A stretch of 64,000 bases of DNA from Flavobacterium kingsejongi (GCF_003076475.1 NZ_CP020919.1:3286001-3350000); one strand, 5' to 3'. Shown: positions 19,855 through 28,458, numbered from the stretch's first letter. Notes: generated by a model from the sequence alone, not told the origin. Translations and numbers: made by a program.

Positions 19855-20545
19855 TTACTTCCCAGCTCACCTGTGTCACTCCATATTCAACAGTAAGTTT
19901 GCCGGCTAATATTTCCATTTCCAGGTCATGGTTGCCATTGGCCAGAATTTCCGCTTCCACATAGGCGTATCCCACACTTCCATTATCACTGCTTTTCAGG
20001 GAACGCAATTGCAAATGCACATCGTTTTTTAAAAAGCCCAGCATCAGCACACGCAAGTGATTTTCTACCTGCTCCTTACATCGTATTTTGAAAGAATAGA
20101 AATACAGGCTGTCTTCTGTAGCCCTAAACGTGAGCCGGTTCATTTTTAGGCCTACCGGCCTCAGGAACAAATGGGTCAGCATAATGGCTATTGCCACCAC
20201 AAAAGATTCGGCAAATAATCCCAACCCTGCCAATGCCCCTACAGCAGCGGAACACCATAGTGTTGCTGCAGTGTTCAATCCCTGTACGCTTAGGCCATCT
20301 TTCATGATGACCCCAGCGCCCAAAAAACCAATTCCGGTAACGATCTGTGCCGCAATACGCCCCGGATCACCGGATTCTCCCGTAATCGATACCGACAGGA
20401 GAATAAAAGCTGCTGCACCTAAGGAAACTAAAGTATTGGTCCGGAGCCCGGCGCTCTTTTGGCGCCACTGCCTTTCAAAACCTATCGTCACACCAAGTGC
20501 TGCTGCCCATCCCAGACGTAGTGCAAATTCAAATATTGGCATCAT
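19835..20545 (-). CDS. MgtC/SapB family membrane protein
   Basis: A 236-residue protein with the MgtC N-terminal membrane domain: LGVTIGFERQWRQKSAGLRTNTLV, GRIAAQIVTGIGFLGAGVIMKDG, and VQGLNTAATLWCSAAVGALAG are diagnostic, followed by a soluble C-terminal domain of ~100 residues. MgtC proteins are linked to growth in low Mg2+ and to control of F-type ATP synthase or membrane potential in other bacteria. Overlap with mgtE (20 bp) and with an upstream 68-residue ORF (17 bp) makes a three-gene operon. Upstream lies a candidate regulatory leader. Confidence 0.92.
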   Translation of the reverse strand: MMPIFEFALRLGWAAALGVTIGFERQWRQKSAGLRTNTLVSLGAAAFILLSVSITGESGDPGRIAAQIVTGIGFLGAGVIMKDGLSVQGLNTAATLWCSAAVGALAGLGLFAESFVVAIAIMLTHLFLRPVGLKMNRLTFRATEDSLYFYSFKIRCKEQVENHLRVLMLGFLKNDVHLQLRSLKSSDNGSVGYAYVEAEILANGNHDLEMEILAGKLTVEYGVTQVSWEVNGEQND

Positions 20546-20735
20546 TGTACTGATTTTTTCGGTGCTTCTTTCGCCGGGGCGTTGCTACAGGAGTACTTAT
20601 CGTTTTATACGTAATCACATCCAGGTACCCTGCAATCCCTATAGCAATATAAGGCATGGTCTCAGGGGCGAGATTTTCAACAGTACCGTGCTGCTTCGAT
20701 CTCTTTAATTTTGGTACGAATTTTAATCCAAACAT
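20529..20735 (-). CDS. small protein upstream of and overlapping the mgtC-like gene
   Basis: A 68-residue ORF (MFGLKFVPKLKRSKQHGTVE...) with a short hydrophobic stretch (MPYIAIGIAGYLDVITY) and a very basic tail (PRRKKHRKNQ). Codon use resembles neighbouring genes and it overlaps the mgtC start by 17 bp, which supports translation. I do not recognise the family. A single membrane helix with a basic C-terminus would suit a small regulator or subunit of the Mg operon, but this is inference. Its ATG abuts a strong hairpin (20738-20778). Confidence 0.5.
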   Translation of the reverse strand: MFGLKFVPKLKRSKQHGTVENLAPETMPYIAIGIAGYLDVITYKTISTPVATPRRKKHRKNQYNDANI

Positions 20736-20737
20736 TT

Positions 20738-20778
20738 TTTTTTAGATTTTCCCTACTACTACGGGGAAAACCAAAAAA
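20738..20778 (-). promoter_or_regulatory. leader hairpin directly before the mgtC-mgtE operon
   Basis: On the minus strand GGTTTTCCC (20772-20764) pairs with GGGAAAATC (20753-20745), one G-T pair, extended by a T run against an A run. The 3' arm ends next to the ATG at 20735. It could hide the initiation region or act as an anti/terminator. Its position between a 12-codon ORF and the first operon gene suggests attenuation. Confidence 0.45.
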
Positions 20779-20801
20779 GGAATTCGTGCAGAAGCAGGAG
20801 G

Positions 20802-20840
20802 TTAATAATTAAAACAACAATGAGGGGGTTCGATATCCAT
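20802..20840 (-). CDS. putative 12-residue leader peptide MDIEPPHCCFNY
   Basis: A short ORF starts at ATG 20840 and stops with TAA at 20802-20804. A TAnnTTTG-type -7 element (TACTTTTG, minus strand 20885-20878) would start transcription near 20871, about 30 nt upstream, so the ORF sits early in the mRNA leader. The acidic-proline N-terminus resembles the enterobacterial mgtL leader in character only. No homology can be claimed. Confidence 0.3.
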   Translation of the reverse strand: MDIEPPHCCFNY

Positions 20841-20877
20841 AATAATAGTATTTGATTATGCATTCTTTATTGTCTTA

Positions 20878-20885
20878 CAAAAGTA
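20878..20885 (-). promoter_or_regulatory. -7 element of the mgtC-mgtE operon
   Basis: Minus-strand TACTTTTG matches TAnnTTTG. The expected -33 TTTG is only approximate (TTTTCC about 19 nt upstream). It is the best promoter match in the 350-bp gap between the divergent mgtC-like and SDR genes. Confidence 0.5.
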
Positions 20886-21086
20886 AAACGACTTCTCCGG
20901 AAAAGGCGTTAGAGATATTTTAGAAAAAAATTAGAATACTATTAGAGCCTGCTCCAAACATAAATTCCCCAATCCAATTTCCTTATTGTAAAGCCCATAC
21001 GGATTAATAAATCCCTATAGGATTCGATTATCCGTACTTGTATGCCGTTCCCTTTATCCGCAACTTTGATCAAAATTAACAACAAG

Positions 21087-21881
21087 ATGAAAAACGAATC
21101 ACAATTCCAGATGGAATTATCAGGCAAAACAGCCTTGGTTACAGGCGGTACCAAAGGAACCGGAAAAGCAATTGCAGCACGCTTGTTACAAGCCGGGGCC
21201 CGGGTTATCATAACAGCCCGGAATACACCAGATGCGCTGGACGAAAAGTATCATTTTATCGCTGCCGATCTCAGTACCCCAACCGGTACACAAAAAGTAG
21301 TAGAGGCCATCACGGCAACTTTTGGTGGTGTGGACATCCTGATCAATAACATGGGCGGTTCCGAAACGCCGGGCGGTGGATGGAATGCCTTGACCGATTC
21401 CCATTGGGAGGCCACATTACAGACTAATCTTTTGGCACCTGTACGAATGGACAAAGGGCTATTACCCTATATGATTACTCAGGGTGGCGGTGTAATCATT
21501 CACATTGCCTCTATACAGGCGAAGCTTCCCTTGTATGAATCCACGCTGCCTTATGCAGCAGCAAAAGCAGCGCTGGTCAATTATAGCAAAGGCCTTTCTA
21601 ATGAAGTAGCCCCCAAAGGTGTCCGGGTACTTACAGTATCTGCCGGATTTATCCAAACCACAGCTGCGGAGCGCATGATTGACCGCCTTGCCGAAAATTC
21701 CGGCAGTACCCACGAAGCAGCATTAAATGAATTGATGGCAGCTTTGGGTGGAATTCCTATGGGAAGGCCTGCACAGCCTGAAGAAGTAGCTGAACTGGTC
21801 GGCATTCTTGTTTCGCCAAGAGCCGCTTACCTCACCGGTGCTAATTATACTATAGACGGAGGTACTATCCCAACACTATAA
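21087..21881 (+). CDS. SDR family NAD(P)-dependent oxidoreductase
   Basis: A 264-residue classical short-chain dehydrogenase. The cofactor motif TGGTKGTGKAIA (TGxxxGxG) is at about residues 20-31, NNMGG stands in for NNAG, and the catalytic Ser-Tyr-Lys are in HIASIQ and LPYAAAKAAL. The C-terminus has GRPAQPEEVAELVGILVSPRAAYLTGANYTIDGG, typical of the FabG-like branch. Substrate cannot be predicted. ATG 21087 (MKNESQFQMELSGKTALVTGG) is preferred to an in-frame ATG 45 bp upstream, which lies in promoter-like DNA. It is transcribed alone, divergently from the mgtC operon. Confidence 0.9.
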   Translation: MKNESQFQMELSGKTALVTGGTKGTGKAIAARLLQAGARVIITARNTPDALDEKYHFIAADLSTPTGTQKVVEAITATFGGVDILINNMGGSETPGGGWNALTDSHWEATLQTNLLAPVRMDKGLLPYMITQGGGVIIHIASIQAKLPLYESTLPYAAAKAALVNYSKGLSNEVAPKGVRVLTVSAGFIQTTAAERMIDRLAENSGSTHEAALNELMAALGGIPMGRPAQPEEVAELVGILVSPRAAYLTGANYTIDGGTIPTL

Positions 21882-22088
21882 TTTTAGCGGTTTTCCCATA
21901 AAAATGGCTTTAATAAATGCTTATTCAACAAAGAGCATGTGGAATGTTATAGTACTTTAATAAAGGCTTTAGATTTTATTATCATCAGTTTTTACTGTCA
22001 ATCACCGATAAAAATTAAATATTGTATATTTTTATAAATAAAATTTAATTAATTTCGCAACTTAAAACCACATTCAAACATATATATT

Positions 22089-23267
22089 ATGAATACAAAA
22101 GTTGTTATCGTATCGGCTGCAAGAACACCAATTGGAAGTTTTATGGGAGCTTTATCTACTGTTTCTGCTCCACAACTGGGCGCTGCAGCGATTAAAGGTG
22201 CGTTAGGAAAAATTAATTTAGATATCAACCTGGTAGACGAAGTTATCATGGGTAACGTAGTCCAGGCTGGTGTTGGACAGGCTCCGGCCCGTCAGGCAGC
22301 ACGTTTTGCAGGATTACCGGATTCTGTAATCGCTACAACAGTAAATAAAGTTTGTGCTTCCGGAATGAAAGCCGTATCACAGGGCGTACAGGCAATTTTA
22401 AGCGGTGACGCTGAAATTGTAATTGCTGGTGGAATGGAAAACATGAGCATGATCCCTCATTATGTACACATGAGAAACGGGAACAAATTTGGTCCTGCGA
22501 CAATGATTGACGGTATGCAAAAAGATGGCCTTACGGATGCTTATGACAATAATGCCATGGGAGTATGTGCCGACTTATGTGCTACAGAATATAAAATTAC
22601 AAGAGAAGAGCAGGATGCCAATGCAATCCAGTCTTATGAGCGCGCTGCAAAAGCATGGGAAGCAGGAAAATTTGATAACGAGGTAGTACCGGTAGCGGTG
22701 CCACAACGCAAAGGAGATCCGATAATGGTAACCCGCGATGAGGAATATACCAATGTAAAATTGGATAAAATTCCTGCATTAAACCCTGTCTTTACTAAAG
22801 ACGGTACAGTAACAGCTGCCAATGCTTCTACAATCAATGACGGTGCAGGTGCTGTCATCCTGATGACTGAAGAAAAAGCAAAAGCATTGGGACTACAACC
22901 ATTGGCTTATATCACAGGATATGCTGATGCAGAACAGGAGCCAAAATGGTTTACAACTTCTCCATCAAAAGCATTACCAAAAGCACTTAAAAAAGCAGGT
23001 GTAGCTATCGAAGATGTAGATTTCTTCGAATTCAACGAGGCTTTCGCAGTAGTAGGGATTGCTAATGCTAAAATCCTTGGATTGAATGACAGCAAAATCA
23101 ACGTTAACGGAGGAGCGGTTTCATTAGGCCATCCACTGGGATGTTCCGGAGTTAGAATCCTGATTACGTTACTGAATGTACTGGAACAAAACAACGCAAA
23201 AATCGGTGCAGCTGCAATCTGTAATGGTGGCGGTGGCGCTTCTGCAATGGTGATTGAGAGAATCTAA
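22089..23267 (+). CDS. acetyl-CoA C-acetyltransferase (thiolase)
   Basis: A 392-residue thiolase of the AtoB/PhaA type. The acylated cysteine is in VNKVCASGMKAV (about residues 86-97), the catalytic His in GGAVSLGHPLGCSG (about 346-359) and the second cysteine in AAICNGGGGASAMVIERI at the C-terminus. It condenses two acetyl-CoA to acetoacetyl-CoA or runs in reverse for fatty-acid, ketone-body or amino-acid breakdown. No partner beta-oxidation gene is adjacent. The 207 bp upstream are AT-rich and hold no gene; a TAATTTCG sequence about 30 bp before the ATG is a near-match to a -7 element. Confidence 0.94.
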   Translation: MNTKVVIVSAARTPIGSFMGALSTVSAPQLGAAAIKGALGKINLDINLVDEVIMGNVVQAGVGQAPARQAARFAGLPDSVIATTVNKVCASGMKAVSQGVQAILSGDAEIVIAGGMENMSMIPHYVHMRNGNKFGPATMIDGMQKDGLTDAYDNNAMGVCADLCATEYKITREEQDANAIQSYERAAKAWEAGKFDNEVVPVAVPQRKGDPIMVTRDEEYTNVKLDKIPALNPVFTKDGTVTAANASTINDGAGAVILMTEEKAKALGLQPLAYITGYADAEQEPKWFTTSPSKALPKALKKAGVAIEDVDFFEFNEAFAVVGIANAKILGLNDSKINVNGGAVSLGHPLGCSGVRILITLLNVLEQNNAKIGAAAICNGGGGASAMVIERI

Positions 23268-23299
23268 TTTGTAAAGTAATTTTTTTAGTCTTAGTTTTG
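23268..23299 (+). promoter_or_regulatory. promoter of the NlpC/P60 gene
   Basis: TTTG (23268-23271), 20-nt spacer, TAGTTTTG (23292-23299): a full match to the Bacteroidota consensus, 21 bp before the ATG of the C40 peptidase gene and starting right after the thiolase stop. Confidence 0.7.
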
Positions 23300-23320
23300 T
23301 ATTTTTATCTAAATTAAGTA

Positions 23321-24082
23321 ATGTTCGGAATCTGCAATTTAGCCATCATCCCGTTAAGAAGTGAGCCCAATCACCGAAGTGAATTAGTTTCGCAGGTATT
23401 GTTTGGAGAACACTTTCAAATTATTGAGGAAAATCCGGAATGGAGTAAGATCCAACTGGCCTTCGACGATTATACCGGGTGGATTGATAACAAGCAGTAC
23501 CAGTCAATTTCTGAAAATGAATACTTTCAATTGCAGGAGGATTCACTCGTATTGAATTCCGATCTGATCGAATACATTACAGCGCCGAATAACCTGTTGA
23601 TCCCTATTCCATTGGGGGCATCCCTTACATTTTTGAACCATCAAAACATCAATACGTCCAATTTTGAGTTTGAAGGCCTAAAGATTACCGGGACAAAGCC
23701 AAAATCGAATCTGATCAACACTGCTTTTATGTACCTGAATACCCCTTACTTATGGGGCGGTAAGACGCCTTACGGTATTGATTGTTCCGGGTTTACACAA
23801 ATGGTATACAAGTTAAACGGTTATAAAATACTGCGTGACGCATCACAGCAGGCCGCAATGGGAGAAGCACTAAGCTTTATTGAAGAGAGCGAACCCGGCG
23901 ACCTGGCCTTTTTTGACAATGAAGAAGGCAAGATCATCCATGTTGGTATGATCATGGATAATAATTATATCATCCATGCCCATGGTAAAGTGCGCATTGA
24001 CCGGCTCGACCACTTGGGGATTTATAATGTAGATACCAAAAGGCATACCCACAAACTCCGGGTAATTAAAAAAATTATATAA
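23321..24082 (+). CDS. C40 family (NlpC/P60) peptidase
   Basis: A 253-residue protein. The N-terminal half has an SH3-like segment (PLRSEPNHRSELVSQVLFGE and DDYTGWIDNKQY), and the C-terminal half the NlpC/P60 fold: YGIDCSGFTQMVYK carries the catalytic Cys, GKIIHVGMIMDN the His, and IIHAHGKVRID the third residue. Such enzymes cleave between gamma-D-Glu and the diamino acid in peptidoglycan stem peptides. No signal peptide is visible, so it may act on recycled muropeptides in the cytoplasm. It has its own promoter and terminator. Confidence 0.9.
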   Translation: MFGICNLAIIPLRSEPNHRSELVSQVLFGEHFQIIEENPEWSKIQLAFDDYTGWIDNKQYQSISENEYFQLQEDSLVLNSDLIEYITAPNNLLIPIPLGASLTFLNHQNINTSNFEFEGLKITGTKPKSNLINTAFMYLNTPYLWGGKTPYGIDCSGFTQMVYKLNGYKILRDASQQAAMGEALSFIEESEPGDLAFFDNEEGKIIHVGMIMDNNYIIHAHGKVRIDRLDHLGIYNVDTKRHTHKLRVIKKII

Positions 24083-24097
24083 TAGTTTATCAATACC

Positions 24098-24126
24098 AAA
24101 CCTGTTCTTCTGAACAGGTTTTTTTT
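24098..24126 (+). terminator. Rho-independent terminator after the C40 peptidase gene
   Basis: Stem AACCTGTTC (24099-24107) with GAACAGGTT (24112-24120), tetraloop TTCT and a run of eight T including the stem base. Confidence 0.93.
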
Positions 24127-24233
24127 GCTTTGCAGGAATTAACCCTAAAATAAATGCGGGTTTACCGTAGGTTACTACAGCCAATTTACGATATTTGCCA
24201 ATATTCTGTTAATTCAAAACTTGCTTCCCTCTT

Positions 24234-25217
24234 ATGGCGCACCATCACTTACGAAAAGACCGAACTTGCCTGAATTGCAATTATGTCGTTGAAAACCGGT
24301 TTTGCTCCCGTTGCGGACAGGAAAACACAGAAACACGTCAATCTTTTGCACATTTAGTAACGCACTTCTTTGAAGATTTTACGCATTATGACAACTACTT
24401 CTGGAAAACAATAAAAACCCTCCTTTTTAAACCCGCAGTCCTTACCAAAGAATATTTAGCAGGTAAAAGGCAACTGTATGTACCTCCTGTTAAACTGTAT
24501 ATTTTTATCAGTTTTATTACCTTCCTGACCGTGGGATTATTACAATCTGATGATAATGAAGCGGAAACAGACCGTAACCTCAATGAAGCACTGAAATTAG
24601 AAAAAAAAGATGAAGCTACTTCAGGACAACAGAGAGGGCGCGATAATGATGACTTAGCTTACATTTCTGAATACAACTTTAATAGCATCCACGAAATGGA
24701 TTCTATACAAAAAACACTGCCACCCCCAAAAAGGCTTAAGGGCATGAATCACTGGATGGCAACTAAACTCATCCAAATAAAGGAAAATACCCGTAAGGAA
24801 GGCTTTAGTGAAAAATTCCGGGAGTCCTTCCTCCATAATGTGCCCAAAGTACTATTCATTTACATGCCCTTTTTTGCTTTTGGCTTATGGGTAATGCACA
24901 ACAAAAAGAAATGGTATTTCTTTGATCACGGCATTTTTACGCTGCACTATTTTTCGTTTTTGCTGATTTCCTATCTGATCCCGTTCCTTATAGGTTCTTT
25001 GTTATCCCTGGTCGATTGGATGGAAATAGATGGGATCATGCATCTGGGATTTTTAGCCTGGTCTTTCTTTTATTTCTTCCGCTCACATAGCAAATTCTAT
25101 GGTGAGCGAAAAGCAATCTCCAGGCTAAAGGGAATGGTACTCTTTGTTATCAATATGTTTTTTATAACCCTATTGCTTCTGGTATTATTCATCTATAGCG
25201 TATTAAACATCCATTAG
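24234..25217 (+). CDS. DUF3667 domain-containing membrane protein
   Basis: A 327-residue protein. The N-terminus has a zinc-ribbon-like CxxC pair (CLNCNYVVENRFCSRCGQ) followed by HFFEDFTHYDNYFWKTIKTLLFKPAVLTKEYLAGKRQLYVPPVKLY, the core of DUF3667. Four to five hydrophobic helices follow (LYIFISFITFLTVGLL, then three in the last ~120 residues). A charged region between them is probably cytoplasmic. The function of this family is unknown; the zinc ribbon plus membrane domain is common in Bacteroidota. It is a single-gene unit ending in a strong terminator. Confidence 0.88.
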   Translation: MAHHHLRKDRTCLNCNYVVENRFCSRCGQENTETRQSFAHLVTHFFEDFTHYDNYFWKTIKTLLFKPAVLTKEYLAGKRQLYVPPVKLYIFISFITFLTVGLLQSDDNEAETDRNLNEALKLEKKDEATSGQQRGRDNDDLAYISEYNFNSIHEMDSIQKTLPPPKRLKGMNHWMATKLIQIKENTRKEGFSEKFRESFLHNVPKVLFIYMPFFAFGLWVMHNKKKWYFFDHGIFTLHYFSFLLISYLIPFLIGSLLSLVDWMEIDGIMHLGFLAWSFFYFFRSHSKFYGERKAISRLKGMVLFVINMFFITLLLLVLFIYSVLNIH

Positions 25218-25240
25218 GCAAAAGCATACAAATCCATATA

Positions 25241-25277
25241 AAAACTCCCGTACCTGTGAAGGCCGGGAGTTTTTTTA
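25241..25277. terminator. bidirectional terminator between DUF3667 and GH130 genes
   Basis: AAAACTCCCG (25241-25250) pairs with CGGGAGTTTT (25264-25273); T run downstream and A run upstream allow use by both convergent genes. Confidence 0.9.
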
Positions 25278-25297
25278 TCGTACGAAATGATCTGTTT

Positions 25298-26764
25298 TTA
25301 TTGTCCGTCACTTCGGAGTCGGTCCAGTAATAAATTCAGGTCTACCGTAGCAAAGCCCGAACTGTGGTCTGATAAGCCATAAGGTATAATCAATTCGCCG
25401 TTGTGGATAATCGAACCACAGGAGTACACAACGTTAGGTACATACCCTTCTCGTTCATCCGGATTAGGCATGATCAGTGGTTCTTTTAACCTTCCGATTT
25501 CAATTTCAGGATTATCAATATCCAAAAGTGAGGCCCCGATACAATAGCGTCGCATAGGCCCTACCGCATGGGTCATAATCAGCCATCCGTATTCCGTTTC
25601 AATTGGAGAACCACAATTTCCAATTTGGACTAATTCCCATGGATATTTAGGGCTTTGTATTTTGATCGGGTTTTCCCAGATATTAATATGGTCAGAATAC
25701 ATCAGGTAATTATTCCAGCCATCAATACGCGACATCATCACATATTTACCATTTATTTTTCTCGGGAACAACGCCAGATTTTTATTTTGTGCCCCATCGC
25801 CGTTCAGCGGGCTGGTTTTAAAATCATAAAAGTCATAGGTATGCAGTAATTTCGGCATAATATGCGCACCATCATAGGCGGTATACGTAGCATAATAGAC
25901 TACTACCCCGTTCTCTTTTGTGAATTTTACAAAACGTGCATCTTCAATTCCTTTGCGTTCAAAGTCAGAAATAGGGAAAATCACACGATCACTAATATCG
26001 GTATCTTTTGAAAAACAAATCTTGCGATAACTGTCGGATAATGCCAGGATCTGGTTGAACTGGTTGTTCGTCTTGACATCAACTTCCTTGTCTTTGGCTT
26101 CCAACACAAGGCGTTTTAAACTTTCGTAATCAAAACGATCTCCAAGCTGGGAATCCACTGTTTTCAGGAAATCAGGATTGATTTCAGCTTCCTCACCTTT
26201 TTTCAGGAAGAGTTTCTTGTTGTAAATCATATTGTGAATCTTTTCGGCTTCATCAATATAATTTCCTGCTGGAATCACTGTAATATTATTATAGCGGTCG
26301 ATTAAGGCTCTCCGGAATACTACAGAAGAAACATGGCCCTCACCTACTGCCCTAAAGCTAATCAAAACGCGAAGTTGCCCTTCTTCCAGATTCGTCTGGT
26401 CCGGATCAGGCACGATCGAAGGATTGAAAAAAGCAGCAGACTCAATCGAGTATTCATGCGTAAAATAAGAGCCTATTAATAGTTTCGTATTATAATTCAG
26501 TGTCTCATAGTCAATTCCTAATTTTTCAATGTAAGGCTTTATGCGTTCGCAATGGTGCATCAGTTTTTTGGTGATGTTACGATGCCGTTTTGAAAAGTCC
26601 TGCAGTAATGGGGATAAAATTGAAAATACCATGTCATCTTCCAGTTCCAGTACTTTCTTGATCAGCTCAATGGCGCGTTCTTCACCATTAAAAAAATAAC
26701 GTGCTATAACGCGTCTTGCATCTGGAGTTACCTTTACCGGCTTTCTTTCTACGGATAATCTCAT
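25298..26764 (-). CDS. glycoside hydrolase family 130 protein
   Basis: A 488-residue protein with a GH130 five-bladed propeller in its C-terminal ~340 residues. GIEDARFVKF holds the conserved EDAR motif, and NKNLALFPRKINGKYVMMSRID and EREGYVPNVVYSCGS fit the phosphate/substrate pocket. GH130 enzymes are mostly beta-mannoside phosphorylases (for example mannosylglucose phosphorylase) or beta-mannosidases. The extra ~130-residue helical N-terminus (IELIKKVLELEDDMVFSIL...) is seen in a branch common in environmental Bacteroidota. Exact linkage specificity cannot be told. It is monocistronic, divergent from the second mgtC-like gene. Confidence 0.86.
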   Translation of the reverse strand: MRLSVERKPVKVTPDARRVIARYFFNGEERAIELIKKVLELEDDMVFSILSPLLQDFSKRHRNITKKLMHHCERIKPYIEKLGIDYETLNYNTKLLIGSYFTHEYSIESAAFFNPSIVPDPDQTNLEEGQLRVLISFRAVGEGHVSSVVFRRALIDRYNNITVIPAGNYIDEAEKIHNMIYNKKLFLKKGEEAEINPDFLKTVDSQLGDRFDYESLKRLVLEAKDKEVDVKTNNQFNQILALSDSYRKICFSKDTDISDRVIFPISDFERKGIEDARFVKFTKENGVVVYYATYTAYDGAHIMPKLLHTYDFYDFKTSPLNGDGAQNKNLALFPRKINGKYVMMSRIDGWNNYLMYSDHINIWENPIKIQSPKYPWELVQIGNCGSPIETEYGWLIMTHAVGPMRRYCIGASLLDIDNPEIEIGRLKEPLIMPNPDEREGYVPNVVYSCGSIIHNGELIIPYGLSDHSSGFATVDLNLLLDRLRSDGQ

Positions 26765-26993
26765 AAGGGGTTAATTTTGCAAATTAATATACAGTGAGGC
26801 CTACACAAGGCCCCATAATTTTCAATATTCTAAAGTACGATTTCTGACCGAAAAACCATGGTTGTGAATCTTAAATTTAAGAGAAAAATCAGATCGGCAG
26901 CCTATAACGCAATTATCCACGGGATTCATTACGTGGTTATCGTGCTGAAGCCTACTGATGTACCCTTAGTTATTTACCGGGTTTACGCAGTTC

Positions 26994-27077
26994 ATGCGCA
27001 GCATAAGGCTTCGTTATCCGGAACCGTACCTTAAATTATATACTATATTTAACAGTATTCGGATTTCTTATTACTAA
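26994..27077 (+). CDS. possible 27-residue leader ORF before the second mgtC-like gene
   Basis: ATG 26994 opens MRSIRLRYPEPYLKLYTIF... and stops at TAA 27075-27077, 39 bp before the mgtC-like ATG. It contains a Pro-Glu-Pro triplet near the N-terminus. The whole 352-bp gap (26765-27116) is otherwise free of genes but has several short inverted repeats (for example around 26925-26955). I recognise no known riboswitch. Coding status is uncertain. Confidence 0.2.
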   Translation: MRSIRLRYPEPYLKLYTIFNSIRISYY

Positions 27078-27116
27078 ATTTAATAGCCTAAAAAATCTAC
27101 AATACTTTATTAAATC

Positions 27117-27794
27117 ATGGAATTAATCTGGACAGAAGTTACCCTGCGTCTTATTATGGCTGCGGGTTTGGGAGCTATTATCGGACTGGAACGGGAACGA
27201 AAAGACTGGGCAGCAGGGATGCGAACCCACATGATGGTCTGTCTGGGTGCTTCATTAACCATGATTGTATCCTGTTATGGCTTCTCCGATGTCCTGAATA
27301 ATGACCATGTTACTCTTGACCCCTCCCGTGTGGCCGCTCAGGTAATCAGTGGGATCGGGTTCCTTGGTGCCGGAACCATACTCTTTTTGCGTCCGGGTAC
27401 TGTAAGGGGATTAACCACCGCTTCCGGATTGTGGACCGTTGCTGCAATTGGCCTCGCTGCCGGAGGAGGAATGTATTATGCCGCTGGAATCTCTACCGTA
27501 TTAGCCTTGGTTATTTTATGGCTGCTACAACCGGTACAGCGCAGGATTGCTACCCGGTACAAAAAGAAAACCCTTGTCATTACCGCATTCCCATCTGCCG
27601 ACTCCAAAGTTATTATTGAGAAGATTATGGACAATAAGTTTTTGGATTTTCCCAATTTCTCCATGAACAAAAGTGACAAGCACTACGAAATACAGGTACA
27701 ATTCAATAGTATCAATAAAATTAAAATGGCAGAAATAATAAAAGAATTGCATTCGATCGAAGCAATCAAAAAAATAGAATGGATCACAACCTAA
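27117..27794 (+). CDS. MgtC/SapB family membrane protein (second copy)
   Basis: A 225-residue MgtC-like protein, distinct from the copy near 20 kb. It has LGAIIGLERERKDWAAGMRTHMMVCLGASL, SRVAAQVISGIGFLGAGTILFLRPG and VRGLTTASGLWTVAAIGLAAGGGMYY in four to five membrane helices, and a soluble ~80-residue C-terminal domain (LVITAFPSADSKVIIEKIMD...). Two MgtC paralogues 7 kb apart, one coupled to mgtE, suggests separate roles in Mg2+ or membrane-potential homeostasis. The DUF3995 gene follows 12 bp later. Confidence 0.92.
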   Translation: MELIWTEVTLRLIMAAGLGAIIGLERERKDWAAGMRTHMMVCLGASLTMIVSCYGFSDVLNNDHVTLDPSRVAAQVISGIGFLGAGTILFLRPGTVRGLTTASGLWTVAAIGLAAGGGMYYAAGISTVLALVILWLLQPVQRRIATRYKKKTLVITAFPSADSKVIIEKIMDNKFLDFPNFSMNKSDKHYEIQVQFNSINKIKMAEIIKELHSIEAIKKIEWITT

Positions 27795-27806
27795 AAAACA
27801 AAGCGT

Positions 27807-28229
27807 ATGATATTCCTGATCTTATTAAATGCTGTACTACTAATTATGCTGGCTTTCCTTCATGTATTTTGGGCCATGGGTGGTAATTTTGGCATGAATG
27901 CTGTATTGCCTTCCCTGTCCCCCGAACATTCGCCAAAACATCCCAGCACTTTTGCAAAAGCAGCTGTTGCGGCCGTACTCATGCTTTTTGCTTTTATCAT
28001 TATGTGCAATTATGGTATTATTGATCCATATGTCGAACGCCGGTATATCCAGTATATCACGATTGCTATAGGAATCCTATTTTTGGGAAGGGCTATTGGA
28101 GATTTTAAATTTGTGGGCTTTTTTAAAAAGATACAAAGCACTCTTTTTGCCAAAAATGATACCCGCTATTATTCGCCCCTATGTGTACTCATTGGGCTGA
28201 ACTGCATTCTGATGGTACTCATCGAATAA
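27807..28229 (+). CDS. DUF3995 domain-containing membrane protein
   Basis: A 140-residue protein with four hydrophobic helices. LLIMLAFLHVFWAMGGNFGMNAVLPS is characteristic of DUF3995, and the ending YSPLCVLIGLNCILMVLIE also fits. No catalytic residues are apparent and the function of the family is unknown. It starts 12 bp after the mgtC-like gene and probably shares its transcript. Confidence 0.85.
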   Translation: MIFLILLNAVLLIMLAFLHVFWAMGGNFGMNAVLPSLSPEHSPKHPSTFAKAAVAAVLMLFAFIIMCNYGIIDPYVERRYIQYITIAIGILFLGRAIGDFKFVGFFKKIQSTLFAKNDTRYYSPLCVLIGLNCILMVLIE

Positions 28230-28230
28230 A

Positions 28231-28458
28231 TTACGGACGACCGCGCTCGATATCTTCCAACGTAGCACATGGGGTCAGGATCCTGATCCCATCATACACT
28301 ACAGGCAGTTGAACCGTTTCTACTTCCGATAAGTCTTCTTTAAGGTAAAAAGCCATATCTTCAAGCGCATAAAACCATTCAGTATCAAACTGTACTTTGT
28401 GGATTGACATATCTTTAAGGAGTAAAATCTCCGTTAGTTTTTTTGTTTTTGAAGCCAT
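28231..28458 (-). CDS. small conserved-looking protein of unknown function
   Basis: A 75-residue ORF: basic N-terminus MASKTKKLTEILLLKD, then an acidic, aromatic stretch (FDTEWFYALEDMAFYLKEDLSEVETVQLPVVYDG) and ATLEDIERGRP at the end. The mix of predicted helix and short strands and the ordinary codon use support translation. The pattern FDTEWFYALEDM-AFYLKED recalls the BRO-N-like 'W/Y-ALxD' motif but is too short to assign. The gene is convergent with the DUF3995 gene with a 1-bp gap. No recognised family. Confidence 0.55.
   Translation of the reverse strand: MASKTKKLTEILLLKDMSIHKVQFDTEWFYALEDMAFYLKEDLSEVETVQLPVVYDGIRILTPCATLEDIERGRP

Noticed and set aside
26800..27100. Known Mg2+ M-box riboswitch before the second mgtC-like gene
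   Set aside because: Conserved M-box segments could not be matched; only generic inverted repeats are visible.
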